DNA of 64,000 nucleotides from Azospirillum brasilense (GTDB taxonomy: Bacteria; Pseudomonadota; Alphaproteobacteria; Azospirillales; Azospirillaceae). The notes beneath the pieces are model-generated. The model had not been told where the DNA came from. It did not search any database and saw only the letters and a program-made list of their open reading frames with translations. The position numbers were made by a program, and so were the translations under genes. The stretch covers positions 744,001-808,000 of the forward strand of contig NZ_VITI01000001.1 in the NCBI RefSeq assembly GCF_007827795.1, in the 5' to 3' direction. Positions 30,798-39,732 of the stretch are shown piece after piece (position 1 is the first letter of the stretch; each line of letters begins with the position of its first letter).

Positions 30798-31577
30798 TCA
30801 CACCCTCCGGAAGATGGCGCCGGCCAGCCAGCCGGCGGCGATGGCGCCAATCACCGCGGCAACACCGTAAATCATCGGCTGGTTGCGCGCAAAGTCGTAG
30901 ATTTCCGCGCTGAAGCCGACCTTGGACACCACCAGCGGCGTGGTCTGGGCGCTGACCACCTCGCCGTCGCGGATCAGCAGCGCTTCCACATTGTACAGGC
31001 CGGTCGGCACGTTGGCCGGGAAATAGATGTTGGTCCGGAACAGCCGCTCGCCCAGGAAGGCCACCTGCCCCAGCGTGATGCCGTAGAGCCCGGCCCGCTG
31101 CTTGTTGCGGATCAGGGCCGAGCGGAACAGGGCGAGCTGGTCCGGGGCCAGCTGCTCGCGCGGGCCGAGCTGGAGATTCGGCAGCCCGATCTGGTGGCGC
31201 TCCAGCACCGGGCGGCCGACGAACTGGTCCAGCGGGCGGTTCGTCGCGACCATGTAGTAACCGGGCACCTGCTCGAACCGCACGCTGCGCGCGTTGATCC
31301 AGATGCCGGCGATGCGCTCCTTGCGGCGCACGGTGACCGGGGTGCGCGGGCCGGTCACCACGATGGCGACGTCGCCCGCCCCGTCGGTGGTGCCGAACAG
31401 CACGACCTCCGTCCCGGTGAAGCCGGTGGTGATGGCGATCAGGTGGCTGGACAGGTCGGCGACGAGCTGCTGCGCCCAGACCGTGGCGGCCAGGAACACC
31501 CCCGCCAGAAGCCCCACCAGCCCGCCGGCGATCCGGACGGACCACAGCCGCCCGGCGCCCTTGCGGACAGCGCTCAC
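30798..31577 (-). CDS. TIGR02186 (Alph_Pro_TM) membrane protein
   Basis: The 259-residue protein has an N-terminal signal/anchor (about 13-35), a periplasmic domain and a C-terminal membrane helix (about 237-257). Conserved blocks are LSSHLIAITTGFTGTEVVLFGTTD, GIWINARSVRFEQVPGYYMVAT and FPANVPTGLYNVEALLIRDGEV. It belongs to an alphaproteobacterial family of unknown function that typically accompanies a TSUP transporter. The ATG overlaps the TSUP stop by 4 bases. The IgG-like periplasmic part suggests a partner or sensor for the transporter (inference). Confidence 0.85.
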   Translation of the reverse strand: MSAVRKGAGRLWSVRIAGGLVGLLAGVFLAATVWAQQLVADLSSHLIAITTGFTGTEVVLFGTTDGAGDVAIVVTGPRTPVTVRRKERIAGIWINARSVRFEQVPGYYMVATNRPLDQFVGRPVLERHQIGLPNLQLGPREQLAPDQLALFRSALIRNKQRAGLYGITLGQVAFLGERLFRTNIYFPANVPTGLYNVEALLIRDGEVVSAQTTPLVVSKVGFSAEIYDFARNQPMIYGVAAVIGAIAAGWLAGAIFRRV

Positions 31578-32491
31578 GACATCCTCGTCGAGATGGTGAA
31601 GACGTCGTTCGGTTCCATCACCAGATCGAAGGCGAGCTTCAGCGCCACCGCGACGACCAGCGAGGCCAGCAGCAGGCGCGCCTGTTCGCCGCGCAGCCGG
31701 CCACCGGCCTTGGTGCCGAACTGCGCGCCGACCACGCCGCCGATCAGCAGCAGAAGCGCCAGCATCACGTCCACCGTCTGGTTGGTCGCCGCCTGGAGCA
31801 GCGTCGCCATGGCCGTGGTGAAGATGATCTGGAACAGCGAGGTGCCGGCCACCAGCCCGGTCGGCATGTTCAGCAGATAGATCATCGCCGGCACCAGCAT
31901 GAAGCCGCCGCCGATGCCCATGATCGCCACCAGCATCCCGCCGATCGCCCCGATGCCGGCCGGCAGCAGGGCGGAGATGTAGAGCTTCGAGCGGTGGAAC
32001 CGCATCTTCAGCGGCAGGCCGTGCAGCCAGATGTGGCGGTGCAGCTTGCCCCGCTTGGCCGTGGGGGCGCGGCGGCGGATCAGCGCGCGGCTGGCCTCCA
32101 CCATCATCATCGTGCCGATGGTGCCGAGGAAGAAGACGTAGGACAGCGTGATCGCCGCGTCGATCTGGCCGATCCGCTGCAATATGGAGAAGATCCAGAC
32201 GCCGACCACCGTGCCGACCATGCCGCCCAGCAGCATGACGACGCCCAGCTTGACGTCCACGTTGCCGCGCCGCCAGTGGGCGAGCACCCCCGACACGCTG
32301 GCGGCGACGAGCTGGTTGGCCTGGGTGCCCACCGCGATGGCGGGCGGGACGCCAATGAAGATCAGCAGCGGCGTCATCAGGAAGCCGCCGCCCACCCCGA
32401 ACATGCCGGACAGGAAGCCGACGAGCCCCCCCATGCCGAGCACGAGCAGGGCGTTGACCGACATCTCGGCGATCGGCAGATAGACTTGCAT
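31574..32491 (-). CDS. TSUP family anion exporter (TauE/SafE)
   Basis: The 305-residue membrane protein has about eight helices in two halves. Each half carries the family motif: GFLSGMFGVGGGFLMTPLL near residue 25 and AIMGIGGGFMLVPAMIYLLNMPTGLVAGTSLF in the second half. TSUP proteins export sulfite, sulfoacetate or related organosulfur anions; the substrate here is not known. It is the first gene of the TSUP-TIGR02186-USP operon. Confidence 0.92.
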   Translation of the reverse strand: MQVYLPIAEMSVNALLVLGMGGLVGFLSGMFGVGGGFLMTPLLIFIGVPPAIAVGTQANQLVAASVSGVLAHWRRGNVDVKLGVVMLLGGMVGTVVGVWIFSILQRIGQIDAAITLSYVFFLGTIGTMMMVEASRALIRRRAPTAKRGKLHRHIWLHGLPLKMRFHRSKLYISALLPAGIGAIGGMLVAIMGIGGGFMLVPAMIYLLNMPTGLVAGTSLFQIIFTTAMATLLQAATNQTVDVMLALLLLIGGVVGAQFGTKAGGRLRGEQARLLLASLVVAVALKLAFDLVMEPNDVFTISTRMS

Positions 32492-32554
32492 GGGGGCGGA
32501 GCCGGCGGACGGGAAGGTCCGCCAGCTTATACCCTACAGGTGCTGTTCCGGCAA

Positions 32555-33565
32555 TTAGGCCGGAACGCCCGCGTCTTTCAGCAGATCCGGCAGCAGATCG
32601 GCCAGCACGACGTCCGGACGGGCGCCGACGTGGCTGATGATTTCCGCCGCGGCCAGCGCGCCGATGCGGCCGCAGACCGCTGGAGCCATCCCGCGGGTGT
32701 AGCCGTAGAGGAAGCCGGCGGCGTAGAGGTCGCCGGCCCCCGTGGTGTCGACCACGCGGGCCACCGGGGATGCGGGAACCTCGACCACCTCGCCGCCGGA
32801 GACGATGACGGCGCCCTTCTCGCTGCGCGTCAGGGCGGCGGTCTTGCCGAGGCGCTTCACCGCCTCCAGCGCGTCCTCGAAGTGGTCGGTCCTGTAGAGG
32901 GCGGTGATCTCATGCTCGTTGGCGAACAGGATGTCGACATGGCCCTCGACGAGGTCCAGGAACTCCGCGTGGTGGCGGTGGACGCAGAAGCTGTCGGACA
33001 GCGAGAGCGACACCTTGCGCCCGGCGCCGTGGGCGGTGGACGCCGCCTTGCGGAAGGCCTCCTTGGCGCGGGGCGGGTCCCACAAGTAGCCTTCCAGATA
33101 GGTGACCTGCGAGTTGGCGATCAGCGCCTCGTCGATGTCCTCCGGCCCCAGCTCCACGCAGGCGCCGAGGAAGGTGTTCATGGAGCGCTGGGCGTCCGGC
33201 GTCACCAGGATCAGGCAGCGCGCGGTCGGGGCGCCGCCATGGCCGGCCGCCGTCTCGAAACGGACGCCGGCGGCGCGGATGTCGTGGCGGAAGACTTGGC
33301 CGAGCTGGTCGCCGTGGACCTTGCCGATGTAGGCGCCTTTGCCGCCCAGCGAGGCGATGCCGGCCATGGTGTTGCCGGCGGAGCCGCCCGACACCTCGAT
33401 GCCCGGACCCATGCGGCCGTACAGCTCCTCGGCACGGGCGGCGTCGATCAGCGTCATCGCCCCCTTCTCGATGCCGTTGGCCGTGAGGAAGGCGTCGTCG
33501 GCATGGGCGATCACGTCGACGATGGCGTTGCCGATGCCGGTGACGTCGAATTCGGCCGTGGCCAT
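32555..33565 (-). CDS. PfkB-family carbohydrate/adenosine kinase
   Basis: The 336-residue ribokinase-superfamily enzyme has the N-terminal VTGIGNAIVDVIAHADDAFL, the GG motif VSGGSAGNTMAGIASLGG, and the C-terminal VDTTGAGDLYAAGF with the catalytic base aspartate. Its composition resembles adenosine kinase-like proteins of alphaproteobacteria, but inosine, guanosine or a sugar is also possible. The start follows AAGGAG. It is divergent from the EI24-domain gene. Confidence 0.9.
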   Translation of the reverse strand: MATAEFDVTGIGNAIVDVIAHADDAFLTANGIEKGAMTLIDAARAEELYGRMGPGIEVSGGSAGNTMAGIASLGGKGAYIGKVHGDQLGQVFRHDIRAAGVRFETAAGHGGAPTARCLILVTPDAQRSMNTFLGACVELGPEDIDEALIANSQVTYLEGYLWDPPRAKEAFRKAASTAHGAGRKVSLSLSDSFCVHRHHAEFLDLVEGHVDILFANEHEITALYRTDHFEDALEAVKRLGKTAALTRSEKGAVIVSGGEVVEVPASPVARVVDTTGAGDLYAAGFLYGYTRGMAPAVCGRIGALAAAEIISHVGARPDVVLADLLPDLLKDAGVPA

Positions 33566-33744
33566 GGGCGCTCCTTGGAAATGCTGGGGAAATGCGGTGT
33601 CTGGACCGCTGAACAAAACCGGGCGCGAGTATAGCGGCCCGCCCTCACATCTCAAGCGCGGCGCAAGGTCCCCTGGAATGGAACGGTCCGCCGTCGTAGA
33701 TAAGCGTCGCCCGGCCGCAACGGCCCCATCGAAAGAGAGTCCGT

Positions 33745-34449
33745 ATGATCCGCGCCCTGCTTCTCGCCATCGGACAGCTTTCCGACCCGGCATCCCGCCG
33801 CGTCGTGTGGATCGGCGTGCTGTCCGCCATCCTGGCCTTCGCCCTGCTGGCCGGGGCCGTGTGGTGGGCGCTGTTCCACACCGCGCTGACCGGCTACGCC
33901 TGGGTGGACGGGGTGCTGGACGTGCTGGGCGGGCTGGCCGTTCTGCTGCTGGCCTGGGTGCTGTTTCCCGCCACGGTCGGCATGGTGTCCAGCTTCTTCC
34001 TGGACGAGGTGGTGCAGGCGGTGGAGCGGCGCCACTATCCCCAGTTGCCACCGCCCCGCCAGACCGGCCTTGGGGAAGAACTGCTGACCGCGCTGCGCTT
34101 TTTCGCGATCGTGCTGCTGGTCAATCTGTTCGCCCTGCCCCTGTATCTGATGGTGCCGGGGTTGAACCTGCTGATCTTCTACACCGCCAACGGCTATCTT
34201 CTCGGCCGCGAATATTTCGAGATGGTGGCGATCCGGCGGATGGGACGGAAGGAGGCGGGGTTTCTGCGGCGTTCCAGCCCGTTGAAACCATTTTTGGCTG
34301 GCACCGTAATTGCCTTTCTTTCGACAATTCCTTTCGTCAACCTGTTGGTGCCGGTGATCGCGAGCGCCTTCATGGTCCATGTCTACCATTCCATGACGGG
34401 GGCCATGCCAGTGTCCATGACCGGCCTTTCCCGCCGGGAAGGGCCGTGA
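33745..34449 (+). CDS. EI24-domain (CysZ-like) membrane protein
   Basis: The 234-residue protein has about four to six membrane segments and the EI24-domain pattern: LFPATVGMVSSFFLDEVVQAVERRHYP, then LPLYLMVPGLNLLIFYTANGYLLGREYFEMVA, then FLSTIPFVNLLVPVIASAFMVH. The same domain forms CysZ, a sulfate permease, but this alphaproteobacterial subgroup has no demonstrated transport. It lies alone between pfkB and the bactofilin gene. Confidence 0.85.
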   Translation: MIRALLLAIGQLSDPASRRVVWIGVLSAILAFALLAGAVWWALFHTALTGYAWVDGVLDVLGGLAVLLLAWVLFPATVGMVSSFFLDEVVQAVERRHYPQLPPPRQTGLGEELLTALRFFAIVLLVNLFALPLYLMVPGLNLLIFYTANGYLLGREYFEMVAIRRMGRKEAGFLRRSSPLKPFLAGTVIAFLSTIPFVNLLVPVIASAFMVHVYHSMTGAMPVSMTGLSRREGP

Positions 34450-34638
34450 CGGACCGCTGCGCGGCGCGGCCCTGACCGTCCACCAAAGCCCACTTGCGGC
34501 CGGCCGGATGACCGTGTTACCCCGGCGGGGTGGTCTTTTGGCTGCTGTCGGTCGGGCCCGGTCATGCGACGCCTCCGATGACCCGACTTCAACGACCTGC
34601 CAACCTTCACGACCTGACTGACCTGGGGATCAACGTTC

Positions 34639-35460
34639 ATGCTGTTCGGACGAAAGAATCCGCCCGTCGGTGCGCCGAAGACCCAAAGCGCCGACCCGGC
34701 CACCCTGGCCGCACCGCAGGCGGGCGCCGCCGAACCCGCGGCGGCGGTGTCGCCGCTCGCCTCCCTGAGCAACCCGTCCGCGACGACTCCGCCGGTCGGC
34801 CCCGCCCCGGCCCCTCGCGCGCCGCAACCCGAGCCGTTTTCCTCCAAGGGACCCGAGATGAACACGAGCACCCCGAAGCCGCCGGCTGGCGCCCCGATCC
34901 CCGGTTCGAGCTACAAGCCGACCGACATTCCGCGCCGCACCGTCGATCTGCCGGGTGCCGCGCCGCGCCGTCCCGAGGGGTACGGCGCCCCGGCCGCCGC
35001 GCCCGCCGCGGCCCCGGCCCCGGCCCCGGTCGCCCCGGCTCCCGCCGCTCCGCTGGCCGGCGACCAGCGTCGCCTGATCGTCGGCCGCGACATCTCGCTG
35101 AACGGTGAGATCGGGTCCTGCGACATCCTGGTCGTCGAAGGCACGGTGGAGGCCAAGCTGCGCGACGGGCGGTCCATCGAGATCGCCGAGACCGGCCTGT
35201 TCAAGGGCGCCGTGGAGATCGACGAGGCCGACATCGGCGGCCGCTTCGAGGGCGACATCATCGTGCGCGGCCGCCTGACCGTGCGCTCCACCGGCAAGAT
35301 CAACGGCTCGATCAAGTACGGCGAGCTGGCGGTGGAGGCCGGCGCCCTGCTGAACGGCGAGATCGGCAAATACACCCCGACGGCCAAGCCCGCCACGGCC
35401 CCCGCCGCGCCGGCGGAAGCGGTCCCGGCGCCGCTGGACCCCATCGTGGTGGACGGCTAA
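34639..35460 (+). CDS. Bactofilin-family cytoskeletal protein
   Basis: Bactofilins polymerise into filaments that position cell-envelope functions. The bactofilin beta-helix spans about residues 146-245 (RRLIVGRDISLNGEIGSCDILVVEGTVEAKL to LAVEAGALLNGEIGKY). It is preceded by an unusually long Ala/Pro-rich disordered region of 140 residues and followed by a similar 28-residue tail. The MLFGRKNPP start has GGGGA upstream. An internal ATG at 34858 (MNTSTPKPP) also has AAGGGA well placed, so a shorter second form is conceivable. A strong terminator follows. Confidence 0.92.
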   Translation: MLFGRKNPPVGAPKTQSADPATLAAPQAGAAEPAAAVSPLASLSNPSATTPPVGPAPAPRAPQPEPFSSKGPEMNTSTPKPPAGAPIPGSSYKPTDIPRRTVDLPGAAPRRPEGYGAPAAAPAAAPAPAPVAPAPAAPLAGDQRRLIVGRDISLNGEIGSCDILVVEGTVEAKLRDGRSIEIAETGLFKGAVEIDEADIGGRFEGDIIVRGRLTVRSTGKINGSIKYGELAVEAGALLNGEIGKYTPTAKPATAPAAPAEAVPAPLDPIVVDG

Positions 35461-35486
35461 ACGCCGTTAAACACAGGTTCGCGATC

Positions 35487-35528
35487 AAGCCCGGCGGGGA
35501 TCAAGCCTCCGCCGGGCTTTTTCTTTTT
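35487..35528 (+). terminator. Strong intrinsic terminator after the bactofilin gene
   Basis: AAGCCCGGCGG (35487-35497) pairs with CCGCCGGGCTT (35509-35519) and is followed by TTTTTCTTTTT. It is the clearest rho-independent terminator in the window. Confidence 0.9.
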
Positions 35529-35571
35529 ACGGGGATCGCGGCGTTTCACGGGAAACATCACGCCTTGCGGC

Positions 35572-36219
35572 TCACACAACGGCGGCCGGCAGGACCTTGT
35601 CCTTGAAGCCGCACAGGTCGCTGACCGGGCAGACGAGGCAATCGGGCTTGCGGGCCTTGCAGACGTAGCGGCCGTGCAGGATCAGCCAGTGGTGGGCGTG
35701 CCGGCGGTAGGCCTTGGGAACCACCTTCAGCAGCTTCGCCTCCACCGCGTCGGGCGTCTTGCCGGGGGCGAGGCCGGTGCGGTTGCCGACGCGGAAGATG
35801 TGGGTGTCCACCGCGATGGTCTCCTCGCCGAAGGCGACGTTCAGCACCACGTTGGCGGTCTTGCGCCCGACACCGGGCAGGGTTTCCAGAGCCTCGCGGT
35901 CACGCGGCACTTCGCCGCCATACTGGGCGACCAGGATTTCCGACAGCCTGATGACGTTCTTCGCCTTGGTGTTGAAGAGGCCGATGGTCTTGATGTAGCC
36001 GCGCAGCCGCTCCTCCCCCAGATCCACCATCTGCTGCGGGGTGGTGACGATTTGGAACAGCGGGCCGGTGGCCTTGTTGACGCCGACATCGGTGGCCTGC
36101 GCCGACAGCACGACGGCGACCAGCAGGGTGTAGGGATTGACGTATTCCAGCTCGCTCTTCGGCTCCGGGTTGGCGGCGCTGAGGCGGCGGAAGAATTCCT
36201 GAACGGCGGCGGGCTTCAT
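35572..36219 (-). CDS. nth: Endonuclease III
   Basis: Nth removes oxidised pyrimidines and nicks the DNA in base excision repair. From MKPAAVQEFF the protein is 215 residues. K120 (LPGVGRKTANVVLN) and D138 (AVDTHIFRV) are the catalytic pair, and C187, C194, C197 and C203 bind the 4Fe-4S cluster. These numbers coincide with the E. coli enzyme, which supports this start over ATGs further upstream. It is divergent from the DUF2244 gene. Confidence 0.97.
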   Translation of the reverse strand: MKPAAVQEFFRRLSAANPEPKSELEYVNPYTLLVAVVLSAQATDVGVNKATGPLFQIVTTPQQMVDLGEERLRGYIKTIGLFNTKAKNVIRLSEILVAQYGGEVPRDREALETLPGVGRKTANVVLNVAFGEETIAVDTHIFRVGNRTGLAPGKTPDAVEAKLLKVVPKAYRRHAHHWLILHGRYVCKARKPDCLVCPVSDLCGFKDKVLPAAVV

Positions 36220-36301
36220 GGCGCGCAGCATAGCGGGACCCCGGCTGTTCTTGCAAACGCGCCGGGTGGAAGGTGCACCCGATGCGCACCAGTTTGTGTG
36301 C

Positions 36302-36832
36302 ATGACCATAGCCCGTCATACCCCGTCCCCGGCCCTGCCCCCGGCTCCCCGCGTCTTCTTCGACGCGATCCTGCACCCGCACCGCAGCCTGGGGCGGCAC
36401 GGATTCCGTGTTCTGATGGGCGTCGTGATCCTTGTCAACCTGCTGATCGCCAGCATCTTCGCCGCCAATGGGGCGTGGCCGGTGGTGCCCTTCTGCGGGC
36501 TGGACGCGGTGATCCTCTGGCTGGCCTTTCGCGTCAACAACCGCGCCGCCCGGCTGTACGAACGGGTGCGCCTGACCGACACCGACCTGACCGTCCAGCG
36601 CGTCGCCTGGAACAAGCCGGAACGGCGCTGGAGCCTTCAGCCCAACTGGCTGCGCGTCACCCTGGACGGCCCGCCCCGGCACGGCGGCCGGGTGACCCTC
36701 ACCTCGCACGGGCAGTCGGTGACCGTCGGCGCCTTCCTGACGCCGGACGAGCGCGCGGACTTCGCCAAGGCGCTGCGCGGCGCGCTGGCGCGGTGGCGCA
36801 GCACCCCCTGCCATCCCGAACCGGTGCCCTGA
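36302..36832 (+). CDS. DUF2244 integral membrane protein
   Basis: The 176-residue protein has two closely spaced membrane helices (about residues 35-75, RVLMGVVILVNLLIASIFAANG and WPVVPFCGLDAVILWLAF) and a soluble C-terminal region with YERVRLTDTDLTVQRV and GAFLTPDERADFAKALRGAL. This matches DUF2244, a family of alpha- and gammaproteobacteria with no known function. In many alphaproteobacteria it lies next to nth, as here, which may only reflect old synteny. Confidence 0.85.
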   Translation: MTIARHTPSPALPPAPRVFFDAILHPHRSLGRHGFRVLMGVVILVNLLIASIFAANGAWPVVPFCGLDAVILWLAFRVNNRAARLYERVRLTDTDLTVQRVAWNKPERRWSLQPNWLRVTLDGPPRHGGRVTLTSHGQSVTVGAFLTPDERADFAKALRGALARWRSTPCHPEPVP

Positions 36833-36922
36833 CCGCGAGGCGCGTTTGCGCAAGAAACGGGTTGGTCGGCCCGCTCCGGCGGCGCATCCTGCGCCGGTCA
36901 TGGAGCCTGGGAGAGAACCGCC

Positions 36923-37810
36923 ATGCCGTGCCTGAATCCCGCCGAAGACCCGGTCGATGCGCGGCGCCACCGCGCCATCGCCGCCGCCATCCGTCATCTC
37001 GTGGACCACTGGCAGGACCAGCCGGGGCTGGACGAGTTGGCCGCGGTCGCCGGCATGAGCCCCTTCCATTTCCAGCGGCTGTTCACCCAATGGGCGGGGA
37101 TCAGCCCGAAGCGCTTTCTGCAGTTCCTGACGCTGGACAACGCCAAGCGGCTGCTCGCCGAGAACCAGAGCGTGCTGGATGTGGCGCTGGACGTCGGGCT
37201 GTCCGGCCCGTCGCGGCTGCACGACCTGTTCGTCGCCTGCGAGGCGATGACGCCGGGCGAGTACAAGGCGCTCGGCGGCGGGCTGACCATCCGCTGGGGC
37301 CTGCACCCGACGCCCTTCGGCCCGTCGCTGGTCGCCGCCACCGAGCGCGGCGTCTGCTGGCTGAGCTTCGCCAAGGAGGAGGACGGGCGCGACGCGCTGG
37401 CCGAGATGGCCGCCGCCTGGCCCGCCGCCCGTCTGGTCGAGGACGCCGACGCCACCCGCCCAGTCGCCGCCCGCGCCTTCCGCTGGGACGGTTCCGCAGG
37501 GGGTGAACCGCTGCGCCTGCTGATGAAGGGCACCAATTTCCAGATCAAGGTGTGGGAGGCGCTGCTGCGCATCCCCTCCGGCGCCGTCGTGTCCTACGAG
37601 GACGTGGCCCGCGCCATCGGCCAGCCGACCGCCATGCGGGCGGTGGGGGCGGCGGTGGGGCGCAACCCGGTCTGCGTGCTGATCCCCTGCCACCGGGTGA
37701 TCCAGAAGTCGGGGATCATCCACAACTACCGCTACGGCATCCCCCGCAAGCGCGCCCTGCTCGCCTGGGAGCAGGGGCACGCCTTGCCGGAGGACGAGGC
37801 CGCAGCCTGA
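36923..37810 (+). CDS. AraC-MGMT fusion: regulator / O6-methylguanine-DNA methyltransferase
   Basis: The 295-residue protein joins an AraC-type helix-turn-helix domain (about 20-115) to a complete methyltransferase domain (about 125-285) with the suicide cysteine C256 in IPCHRVI. Ada of E. coli has the same two parts plus an N-terminal zinc domain that senses methyl-phosphotriesters; that domain is missing here. The protein can repair O6-methylguanine, but how it would sense damage for transcription is unclear. It meets dapB tail to tail with 4 bases between. Confidence 0.93.
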   Translation: MPCLNPAEDPVDARRHRAIAAAIRHLVDHWQDQPGLDELAAVAGMSPFHFQRLFTQWAGISPKRFLQFLTLDNAKRLLAENQSVLDVALDVGLSGPSRLHDLFVACEAMTPGEYKALGGGLTIRWGLHPTPFGPSLVAATERGVCWLSFAKEEDGRDALAEMAAAWPAARLVEDADATRPVAARAFRWDGSAGGEPLRLLMKGTNFQIKVWEALLRIPSGAVVSYEDVARAIGQPTAMRAVGAAVGRNPVCVLIPCHRVIQKSGIIHNYRYGIPRKRALLAWEQGHALPEDEAAA

Positions 37811-37814
37811 CCGG

Positions 37815-38612
37815 TCAGAGGCCCAGCACGTCCTTCATGCTGTAGAGGCCCGGCTGCTTGTCGTTGGCCCACAGCGCCGCGCGGACGGCGCCCTTGGCGT
37901 AGATCTGGCGGCCCGACGCCTTGTGGGTCAACTCGACCCGCTCGCCCTCGGCGGCGAAGACCACCGTGTGGTCGCCGATCACGTCGCCGCCGCGCAGCGT
38001 GGCGAAGCCGATCTCGCCGCGCGGGCGGACGCCGGTGTGGCCGTCGCGGACCTTCTGCCAGACATCCTCCAGCGCCACCCCGCGGCCCGCCGCCGCCGCG
38101 CGCCCAAGGCCGAGCGCGGTGCCCGAGGGGGCGTCCACCTTGTTGCGGTGGTGCATCTCCAGGATGTCGATGTCGTAGTCGTCGCCCAGCGCGCGGCTCA
38201 CCTGCTCGACCAGCGCCAGCAGCAGGTTGACGCCCAGCGACATGTTCGGCGACTGGACGATCGGGGTGTGGGTGGCGGCCTGGGCGATGGGGTCCTGCTG
38301 GGCCGGGCCGATGCCGGTCGTGCCAATGACCAGCACCGTCTGCGACTGGGCGGCCAGCGCGGCATGGCGGACGCTTGCCTCGGGGCTGGTGAAGTCGATC
38401 ACCGCGTCGGCCTCGGCGAACAGCGCCGCGGCGTCGTCGATGGCGACGACGCCCAGCGGCTCCAGGCCGGCGAGGGTGCCGATGTCCTTGCCGAGCGCCG
38501 GGCCGCCCACCCGCTCCGTCCCGCCGGCCAGCGTGCAGCCCGGCGTGGCGGCGATCTCGCGCACCAGCATCTGCCCCATGCGCCCCGCGCACCCGACAAC
38601 CCCGATCTTCAT
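37815..38612 (-). CDS. dapB: 4-hydroxy-tetrahydrodipicolinate reductase
   Basis: DapB catalyses the NAD(P)H-dependent step of lysine and diaminopimelate synthesis. The 265-residue protein begins with MKIGVVGCAGRMGQML, the nucleotide-binding GxxGxxG at residues 7-13. It carries the family signature EMHHRNKVDAPSGTAL. The start is fixed by this N-terminus. It is a single gene next to the divergently coded zinc uptake locus. Confidence 0.97.
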   Translation of the reverse strand: MKIGVVGCAGRMGQMLVREIAATPGCTLAGGTERVGGPALGKDIGTLAGLEPLGVVAIDDAAALFAEADAVIDFTSPEASVRHAALAAQSQTVLVIGTTGIGPAQQDPIAQAATHTPIVQSPNMSLGVNLLLALVEQVSRALGDDYDIDILEMHHRNKVDAPSGTALGLGRAAAAGRGVALEDVWQKVRDGHTGVRPRGEIGFATLRGGDVIGDHTVVFAAEGERVELTHKASGRQIYAKGAVRAALWANDKQPGLYSMKDVLGL

Positions 38613-38683
38613 GCCTGCCTCCCTGGGAGAATTCCGACACGGGTCTAGCACAGCCGGGGGCGGGGCTTAAGCACCGAGAAGGG

Positions 38684-39643
38684 TCAGGACCCCAGGCAAT
38701 CCTTCAACGAGGCGGCGATGTTGCGCATCAGCGCGGGGTAGAGGCCGGGGCCGTCCTTCAGGTCCGCCCCTTCGGGGTCAAGCACGCCCTTCTTCGCCGG
38801 GGTGCCCTCGACGATGGTGTTGACCAGCGCCGGTTCGAACTGTGGTTCCGCGAAGACGCAGGCGGCGCCGAGGCCGCCGATCTTGGCGCGGATCTCCGAC
38901 AGCCGCTTGGCCGAGGGGCGGCGTTCCGGGTTGACCGTGATGGCGCCGACGCCGTTCAGGCCGTACTGCGCCTCGAAATACTGGTAGGCGTCGTGGAAGA
39001 CGACGAAGGGCTTGCCGGCCACCGGGGCCAGCGCCGCCTTCAGCTCCGCGTCGAGCGCGTCGATGGAGCGGGCGGTGCGCTCGGCGTTGGCGGTGTAGGC
39101 GGCGGCGTTGGCCGGGTCCTTGGCCGACAGCGCCTCGGCGATCGCCGCGACCATGGCGCGGGCGTTGGCCGGGGAAAGCCAGATGTGGGTGTTCACCTCG
39201 TCATGCCCGTGCTCGTCCTCATGGGCGTGCTTGTGATCGTGCTTGTGTTCATGACCGTGGTCGTGCGCCTCCCAGGCGCCGCCTTCGCGGGCGTCGAGCA
39301 GGGTGACGCCCGGCGCCTCCAGCAGCGCGACGGACGTGGCCTTCCTGGCGTTCGCCGTCACCGGCTTGTCGAGGAAGGCCTCCAGCTCCGGCCCGATCCA
39401 GAAGACGAGATCGGCGGCGGCCAGCGCCTTCGCGTCCGACGGCTTCATGGCGTAGGTGTGGGGGGACGCGGCACCGCGCACGATCAGCGCCGGCTCCGCC
39501 ACCCCCTCCATCACCGCTGCGACCAGGGAATGGACCGGCTTGATCGAGGCGACGACCTTCGGCGCCTCGGCCAGCGCCGGGGAGGCGGCGCCGAGGGCGG
39601 CGGCAAGGGCAAGGAGCGGCAGGGGACGCATCGCGGCACGCAT
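38684..39643 (-). CDS. znuA: Zinc ABC transporter substrate-binding protein
   Basis: ZnuA captures zinc in the periplasm for ZnuBC. The 319-residue protein has a signal peptide ending near ALA25 and a His/Asp-rich flexible loop (about 127-147) with the pattern HDHGHEHKHDHKHAH. Zinc ligands lie in ASPHTYAMK and THIWLSP. The ATG at 39643 is preferred because GAGG lies 9 bases upstream; an in-frame ATG 15 bases earlier has no ribosome-binding site. It is transcribed divergently from znuCB across a Zur-like box. Confidence 0.95.
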   Translation of the reverse strand: MRAAMRPLPLLALAAALGAASPALAEAPKVVASIKPVHSLVAAVMEGVAEPALIVRGAASPHTYAMKPSDAKALAAADLVFWIGPELEAFLDKPVTANARKATSVALLEAPGVTLLDAREGGAWEAHDHGHEHKHDHKHAHEDEHGHDEVNTHIWLSPANARAMVAAIAEALSAKDPANAAAYTANAERTARSIDALDAELKAALAPVAGKPFVVFHDAYQYFEAQYGLNGVGAITVNPERRPSAKRLSEIRAKIGGLGAACVFAEPQFEPALVNTIVEGTPAKKGVLDPEGADLKDGPGLYPALMRNIAASLKDCLGS

Positions 39644-39719
39644 GGGTGGGTTCCTCATCGTCTGACTGGACAGCCGGGTCTTTCCGGCGCATAGCTGTCT
39701 TCGCTCCCAGCAATGTCAC

Positions 39720-39732
39720 GTTATAACATAAC
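39720..39732. promoter_or_regulatory. Zur-box-like palindrome between znuA and znuC
   Basis: GTTATAACATAAC contains the perfect 8-bp palindrome GTTATAAC and matches the AT-rich dyad recognised by alphaproteobacterial Zur repressors. It lies in the divergent spacer and directly abuts the first possible ATG of znuC, so zinc-bound Zur would block both promoters. The zur gene is not in the window. Confidence 0.75.
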
